Source of the DNA: Prostheceraeus crozeri
Taxonomy: Eukaryota > Platyhelminthes > Polycladida > Euryleptidae
Length of the DNA: 64,000 nt
Reading direction: 5' to 3'
Assembly: GCA_907163375.1 (NCBI GenBank)
Contig: CAJQUW010007783.1
Span: forward strand, 310,001 to 374,000
Shown here: positions 59,413 to 64,000 of the stretch, in pieces
Layout of the letters: the number at the start of each line of letters is the position of its first letter
Numbering within the stretch: the first letter of the stretch is position 1
Translations under genes and position numbers: made by a program
Notes under the pieces: model-generated
The model's input: only the letters and a program-made list of their open reading frames with translations
Database searches by the model: none
Told to the model about the DNA's origin: nothing

Positions 59413-59810
59413 ATCGCTCTGGATTCTCTCTTCCATCCGTTAATGATGATCGTCCCCCAATCCGAGGCAACCGCGCGTCCTATCTTCGTTCTCGGAGTCT
59501 ATCTCGCCAGTACGAGCACCTCAACGAAACTCGTACACGGCGTGTCAATTCTGTGTCAGGTGCTTCGACTCCTTCACGGGTCTCTTCCTCATCTCGTGCC
59601 ATCGAGGCTCAGTACGTCAGTCTTGTGGAGAGGGCTGGGCGCCGGGCAAGTCAAGTTATTCAAAGAAAACGATCTCAAACTTTCGGTGTATCTCATGAGG
59701 AATCTGGAAACCAAATGTATCCATGTATGCCAGACGGTCGTCGTCAGAAAGCTCCAGTCAAAAATGACGATTCCGACTTCGAAGATGATGATGATAGCAG
59801 TGAACGAGAG
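59413..59810 (+). CDS. TTLL2: TTLL2-like tubulin polyglutamylase, tail exon 2
   Basis: Acceptor TTTGTTTTTCAG (AG at 59411-59412). The single base from the previous exon completes an Asn codon, then RSGFSLPSVNDDRPPIRG, an Arg/Ser-rich block (SYLRSRSLSRQYEHLNETRT), SGASTPSRVSSSSRAIEAQY, ERAGRRASQVIQRKRSQTF, and a final acidic run (DDSDFEDDDDSSERE). It ends in phase 0 at GAG|GTAGGT, 59810. Basic then acidic low-complexity composition is common in TTLL tails. Phase requires at least one more exon, or a stop soon after; none is recognised up to 64000. Confidence 0.8.
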
Positions 59811-59999
59811 GTAGGTTTCGATGTACATGGAATTAATTGATATGATGCTTACGATAGCATGGTACTGTCCTGTAACAAGTTCATTGTCTAATAAGACAAG
59901 CTCCTGCTGATCTGACTCCTTCCGCTAGAAATGAAGAACTGAATATAAAGGTGAAACTAAATCCATGCATGATAGCCCCGCTCACAGATACATACTTCG

Positions 60000-60440
60000 A
60001 AGACATTCGTCTTGATAAATGGTTAAATGTGCAGATAATGTGACGGTAATTACAACTGATAATGCCATTAAGTCAGAGATTGAGAACATGGTGTCAAAAA
60101 TAAATACAAGAATATGGTTATTAATGAAGAAAATCGTACACGAAGAGATCAGATTTTCATCACCTTGAGATGACGACGAACTTCCGGTGGTGGAGCGGGT
60201 AAGAATTTTGGGATTGATGTTCATACCGAAATTGCCGATGAACTTCATTACATTGATATCATGATGATATCATCCTAGTTGTCAATGTTTCATTAATGAG
60301 CCTATCTAGGGTCAACAGAAGAGCTCATAAAATAATTCAATGTGGCAATGACTGCGCTTGTAGCGACATTGTTGGAACCGGCAGGCGAACAGCTCAAAGT
60401 TTATTGACGTTTTCCTTAGCACATTTCAATAATACGAGTA
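60000..60440 (+). mobile_element. decayed LINE fragment (RT end and C terminus)
   Basis: The plus strand from 60022 reads VKCADNVTVITTDNAIKSE then IENMVSKI (YADD-type block), later LPVVERVRILGLMFIPKL (the LGV thumb block), and from 60311 VNRRAHKIIQCGNDCACSD, the Cys-rich RRAH-xII C-terminal region of Jockey-like LINEs. The order is correct but the copy is heavily mutated. It lies downstream of the last TTLL2 exon seen. Confidence 0.65.
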
Positions 60441-61769
60441 TTAGCAGGTGACAACAACAAGCAGGTCATTTAACTTCTTCCTCAGAACAAACTCAGAAGA
60501 CCCAGGAAGCTGAACTTCAAACGCAGTAGAACGACTCAACGTCAGGTATCTTTCATACTTGATTATTCCAGCTCACACTTCATCTTTCCATAAGATTCGT
60601 CGTGAATAAAATAAACGATGAATGACCAGTGACTGACCATGTGGTACTCCACTAGTGACAGCTACATTTTTACTTTGATAATCAACACTTCTTGAAGTAA
60701 ATTGATTCAGTGGTATCTCATTTAACCAGTAAGCTATCCTTGCCTATATTTGAAGTATAAATTATTCATTTTTCATCTATAAGCTGCATCGTTTAATTGA
60801 AGTTGTTGACTACATATCTTACTTTACCCTTAATGATCACAACAATGTTGTTGGTGGATGTTTCATAAATTGCTCGTCATCCTGTGATATAAGCTATCAT
60901 TAGAAGATCACTTCTCATTAGCATAGATCTTAATTTAATATAACGCCATGAATTCAATATAAACTCTGTCACAGTTTTGTTTGATAAGGAAGTACTAAAA
61001 TACTCCAAAATCTGACAGAAAATGAATGTCAACTTGAAACTCAGTAAATCAGCATTTGAATTGTCGCGCTTGTCTTCCATATATTACGTGATGATAAGAT
61101 TGACGCATCTTTCTTCATTTTCTTTGGTGCGAAGTACCTAAACAACTTTGTATTTTGTGTTTAAGCATCATTTAAAGGTCACAACCTGAAGGTATTAACG
61201 AGGAGACAATAAACAGCTTCACGCGTTCAGACAGAGGGACAACAGATGTTGCGTGGAAGTTGATGAGAAGGTCGATGTAATAGTCTTGTCTTCAAGCCTA
61301 CTTCAACTTAATTAGTTAATGACGCATGTATTGACGTTAACGATGCTTTCATCGATATTCGTTGAATAATTGAAGCTTTAGGATAAGAAGCAAGACAAAC
61401 ATTGCACGCTGTCTAAATAGATTTGTATTTTTTCTGTCAATGCCTGGTTTATCTCACGGATAATGCTGGAAAACTGACGATCACAAGTCTGGATACTTAG
61501 GCCTCTGGGCCCAAGTAGTGCTAATTCATTCAATGACTGTATTCTGTCTGCAAATTTGCGAGTGTTTGTTTCACTGACAACAGTGTCTGCGTCTCAAAAG
61601 ACCCGCTTTTTGTCGACAGTGGGTTGCCTGGCAAAACTGAATTAATCTTCAATAAATTGCGATCAGTTAATGGATTGCCTTAAAATTCCTTTATCGATTA
61701 AATTGATATATCACGTACATTCGTATGCATAACAAGACAACTCAAAGACAAGGTAAAAAGTCACAAGGT
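60441..61769. other. intronic or downstream DNA, nothing identified
   Basis: AT-rich, without recognisable exon, repeat end or RNA fold. If TTLL2 has a further exon here it is too short or too divergent for me to see. Confidence 0.45.
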
Positions 61770-61773
61770 ACGG

Positions 61774-62180
61774 TTAGAAATGTACATTAGCCAGCCAAAT
61801 ACTGACCGCTTCAGAGGCAGAGTGAAGTTCTGCGAGGCCGCCACAAAAAGCTGTGATAGGGCAGTCCTCCACTGTATGATTAATTGCCTGAGTCTGACCG
61901 CAGTCGCACAGCGGGGATTGACGAGCACTCCAGCGGTGCTCAGTCGGTTGAGAAGAGTCCACTTGGCCCGGGGGAGGTCAAAGCCCGGGACTGATCTGTT
62001 GGATCGTCAATCAGTGATTTGTTGTAGACCTCACACTTCAGCCACCCCTCAGGCCAGGCTTGACCGGGATTGCAGGTTGCTGGCAGACTATTGCGTCATA
62101 CTGGGTGGCTTGACCGCAAACGCAGGCGCAACGTTCAGCGTCAAGGTCGGGATCGCCTGGACTTTCTGCATCAGGTGAGC
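61774..62180 (-). mobile_element. LINE C-terminal fragment (CDCG zinc knuckle)
   Basis: The minus strand carries FDLPRAKWTLLNRLST then, in a shifted frame, SPLCDCGQTQAINHTVEDCP and ITAFCGGLAELHSAS ... IWLANVHF to a stop at 61774. F-x-LPR-x2-W-x2-LNR-x-RT ... S-CDCG-x2-QT-x2-H-x3-CP-x4-GGL-x2-LH-x6-A-x-WL is the usual C terminus of a widespread non-LTR group. There is one frame change within the piece; the upstream parts are not recognised. Confidence 0.75.
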
Positions 62181-62786
62181 TGTGGCTGTCATACGGCGGA
62201 TAGCTGATGGAGCTGGTTATGTTGCAGAGGACTGGGAGCAGTAGATTCAATTGATTGCTCATCAGAACAGCTTACAAATAACATTTAGTGATGTGAGAAA
62301 TTGGTAATTGCAGCGGACCTTCCGTTTAATTGCTAAGAGAGATCAATATTGAGCTGTGCCAAAATAACGTTGTCATTAAGTGATCTATAAGATATTGATT
62401 TTATTTAAATAGAGCAGTGTATCTCAACCCCTACTTAGAAAAACAAAAATGTACTATCTATGTATCCTATACAATAACAGTATACAATCCAGTATCACGT
62501 CAACTGAGCGAGGCAAATCGATAAACACAGTGCGTCAGCCTTGTGGTTATTAAGTTATTGAGTCAACTGACGCTGACTGAATCGTAATTTGCAGTAAAGA
62601 ACCGCTATCACTAACACACAGGTGCGTCAGCATAGCCTCATATGAAGGCCCATGATCTGTAGATGATTTCTATGCTGATCATACTAAAGAAATACTTCTT
62701 CAACTCCGAGACAGCGTCATCGCATTAATAAACCAAATCAAAGACAATGGAAGTCGTCTTTGGACCAATTCCGCCATTGATAATCG
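62181..62786. other. no recognisable feature
   Basis: AT-rich sequence. 62660-62770 (AAGACAATGGAAGTCGTCTT and neighbours) might be coding-like debris, unassigned. Confidence 0.4.
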
Positions 62787-63652
62787 TTTTGTACTATAGA
62801 GTAGGGATATATAGGTAGAGTGTCGACTCAAACAATTGTCTGTATAAAGTGAAAATTTTTACATCAAAGGATTCAGTTTTTTGCGGAGATTACGTTCCTG
62901 CTGTTCAAAAAATTATTTAAGCAGTTTTTAAAAAGCTGAAATTTTTCAAATGATTCCTGTATTCATATACTGCCGAGATGACGTCCTCTTTATAAATAGT
63001 ATGAAACAAGTTGAATATCAGAGGAATGAATGTTTGCTAACAAGCATTATAATTAGGCGGAAATTAAGCTGATGATAAGGAAATTTCATGAGCTGCATTT
63101 AATGGAAGTCTTTATGAAAAAGTCGAGCTCTGATTTTGCTTTCTCGGCTGAAATTTCAAGTTTTTAATTCAATATTCATCAGCATGATTTTATGATTCAC
63201 TCAATTCGATGTTTCATTTCTTGAATCTGAATAGTGATGGGGACCCATTTTTACTCTTTCAAAGTTAATTGAAATCATTGTCATTGATTATGTGATTTTG
63301 CTGTACAAGTGGCAGGTTGCTTGTGATATGATCACGCTTAAGAAGAATTCTCTTGAGGCGGAGCATGAAAGCAATAACAGGTCATCTAGTTGCTAATTTA
63401 ACAGAGATTGCCTATCTAAGGCTGTCATGACACGGACGATCTGTAAAATAATATCATTTCCTTATGCAATGCTGTCATGATCAGTCAATTCCGTAGTGAA
63501 AACTGCAAAAATTTCCATATTTCACATTTGCTGATAATACCACCTGTATCCCCCTCGAGTTCATTCAATAAAATCGAAAGTGTATACACATTGGGGATTT
63601 AATAAATGCGGAGTTACCACTCTACCTAATATACTTACTCTATGTTTTGTAC
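62787..63652 (+). mobile_element. non-autonomous transposon, family 'CATAGAGTA', complete copy (C)
   Basis: Perfect 8-bp duplication TTTTGTAC at 62787-62794 and 63645-63652. The 850-bp element starts TATAGAGTAGGGATATATAG and ends with the complement of CATAGAGTAAGTATATTAGG; GGTAGAGTG is shared inside both ends. No coding capacity. The 8-bp duplication favours hAT (or P-like) mobilisation; the superfamily is inferred. It serves as the reference for copies A, B and D. Confidence 0.88.
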
Positions 63653-64000
63653 CAAAAGCGATCTTTATTTCACATTAACGTCGCGGACTAAACTGACCTG
63701 TCTCGGGGAGTCCGCGGACAGTTGTTGAGAAATACTGAGATAGAGCATGAAGAATTTTCGTTTGACAATAAAAAAATCTGTTCGTCATTTAGTTTTATTC
63801 AAGCTTGTAAAACCTTTGATCTGATTGAATTGAAGATTTGTGATCGCTAGGTAGGTGAGCAGAAATGCATTTTCCTCAATTGTAACTGAATTATATTCAC
63901 TTCTTTAGAGCTCAACAGAATTCATCATGGCTGCACCAACTTGTATTATTACTTCGCTTTTTGACAACTACCATTTGTATTGTAGTCATTAATAATGAAT
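63653..64000. other. no recognisable feature
   Basis: AT-rich sequence with a small GCGGACT...AGTCCGCGG inverted pair near 63683-63719. No exon seen up to the window edge. Confidence 0.5.

Noticed and set aside
1-64000. LTR retrotransposons, endogenous viruses or Polintons
   Set aside because: No long direct terminal repeats, gag/protease/integrase or capsid-like reading was recognised anywhere.
1-64000. CRISPR arrays, operons or bacterial features
   Set aside because: No regularly spaced direct repeats or polycistronic gene clusters; the window is clearly eukaryotic.

Overview
The window looks like nuclear DNA from a metazoan, probably a marine invertebrate. It is AT-rich, has very long introns, spliced exons, tRNA-derived SINEs, several LINE clades, Penelope-like elements and many DNA transposons (P, piggyBac, PIF/Harbinger, hAT-like, foldback). 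No bacterial feature (operons, Shine-Dalgarno sites, CRISPR) is present. I cannot place the species.

One host gene frames the window. Three plus-strand exons (11902-12152, 57412-57653, 59413-59810) read as the end of the tubulin-ligase domain and the disordered tail of a TTLL2-like tubulin polyglutamylase. Their splice phases match (2 then 1), so they can be joined directly across a 45.3-kb intron and a 1.8-kb intron. The catalytic exons encoding the start of the domain were not found between 1 and 11900 and probably lie upstream.

Inside the large intron, on the opposite strand, sits an intact single-exon gene for an unrecognised secreted protein (21377-22270, 297 aa) and a broken paralogue (15711-17515). 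The paralogue is split by a LINE that entered its signal-peptide codons, and it also carries an internal deletion. The two copies are nearly identical over most of their length but diverge sharply over the last third, which suggests gene conversion.

The rest is mobile DNA. 1-11.9 kb: a SINE with a 15-bp target duplication, a LINE scrap, a PIF/Harbinger remnant (3197-4835), an almost complete THAP/P-type transposon with 61-bp inverted repeats and an 8-bp target duplication (7369-10490), and a small TA-flanked MITE. 12-36 kb: SINEs, LINE ends, a hAT-like element that split a tandem duplication (30165-31460), a decayed piggyBac fragment, and another hAT-like element. 36-48 kb: several Penelope-like pieces with palindromic or inverted-repeat architecture. 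One of them (38461-41570) contains an RTE-like LINE in frame with a GIY-YIG endonuclease fragment, giving a 734-codon chimeric reading frame. A foldback element follows. 49.9-52.6 kb: a piggyBac element with TTAA duplications and one internal stop. 53-64 kb: three copies of an ~830-bp non-autonomous transposon family (a fourth lies just before TTLL2 exon 1), the last two TTLL2 exons, and decayed LINE ends.

Stretches without an entry were read on both strands for coding similarity, terminal repeats and RNA-like folds; nothing was recognised in them.
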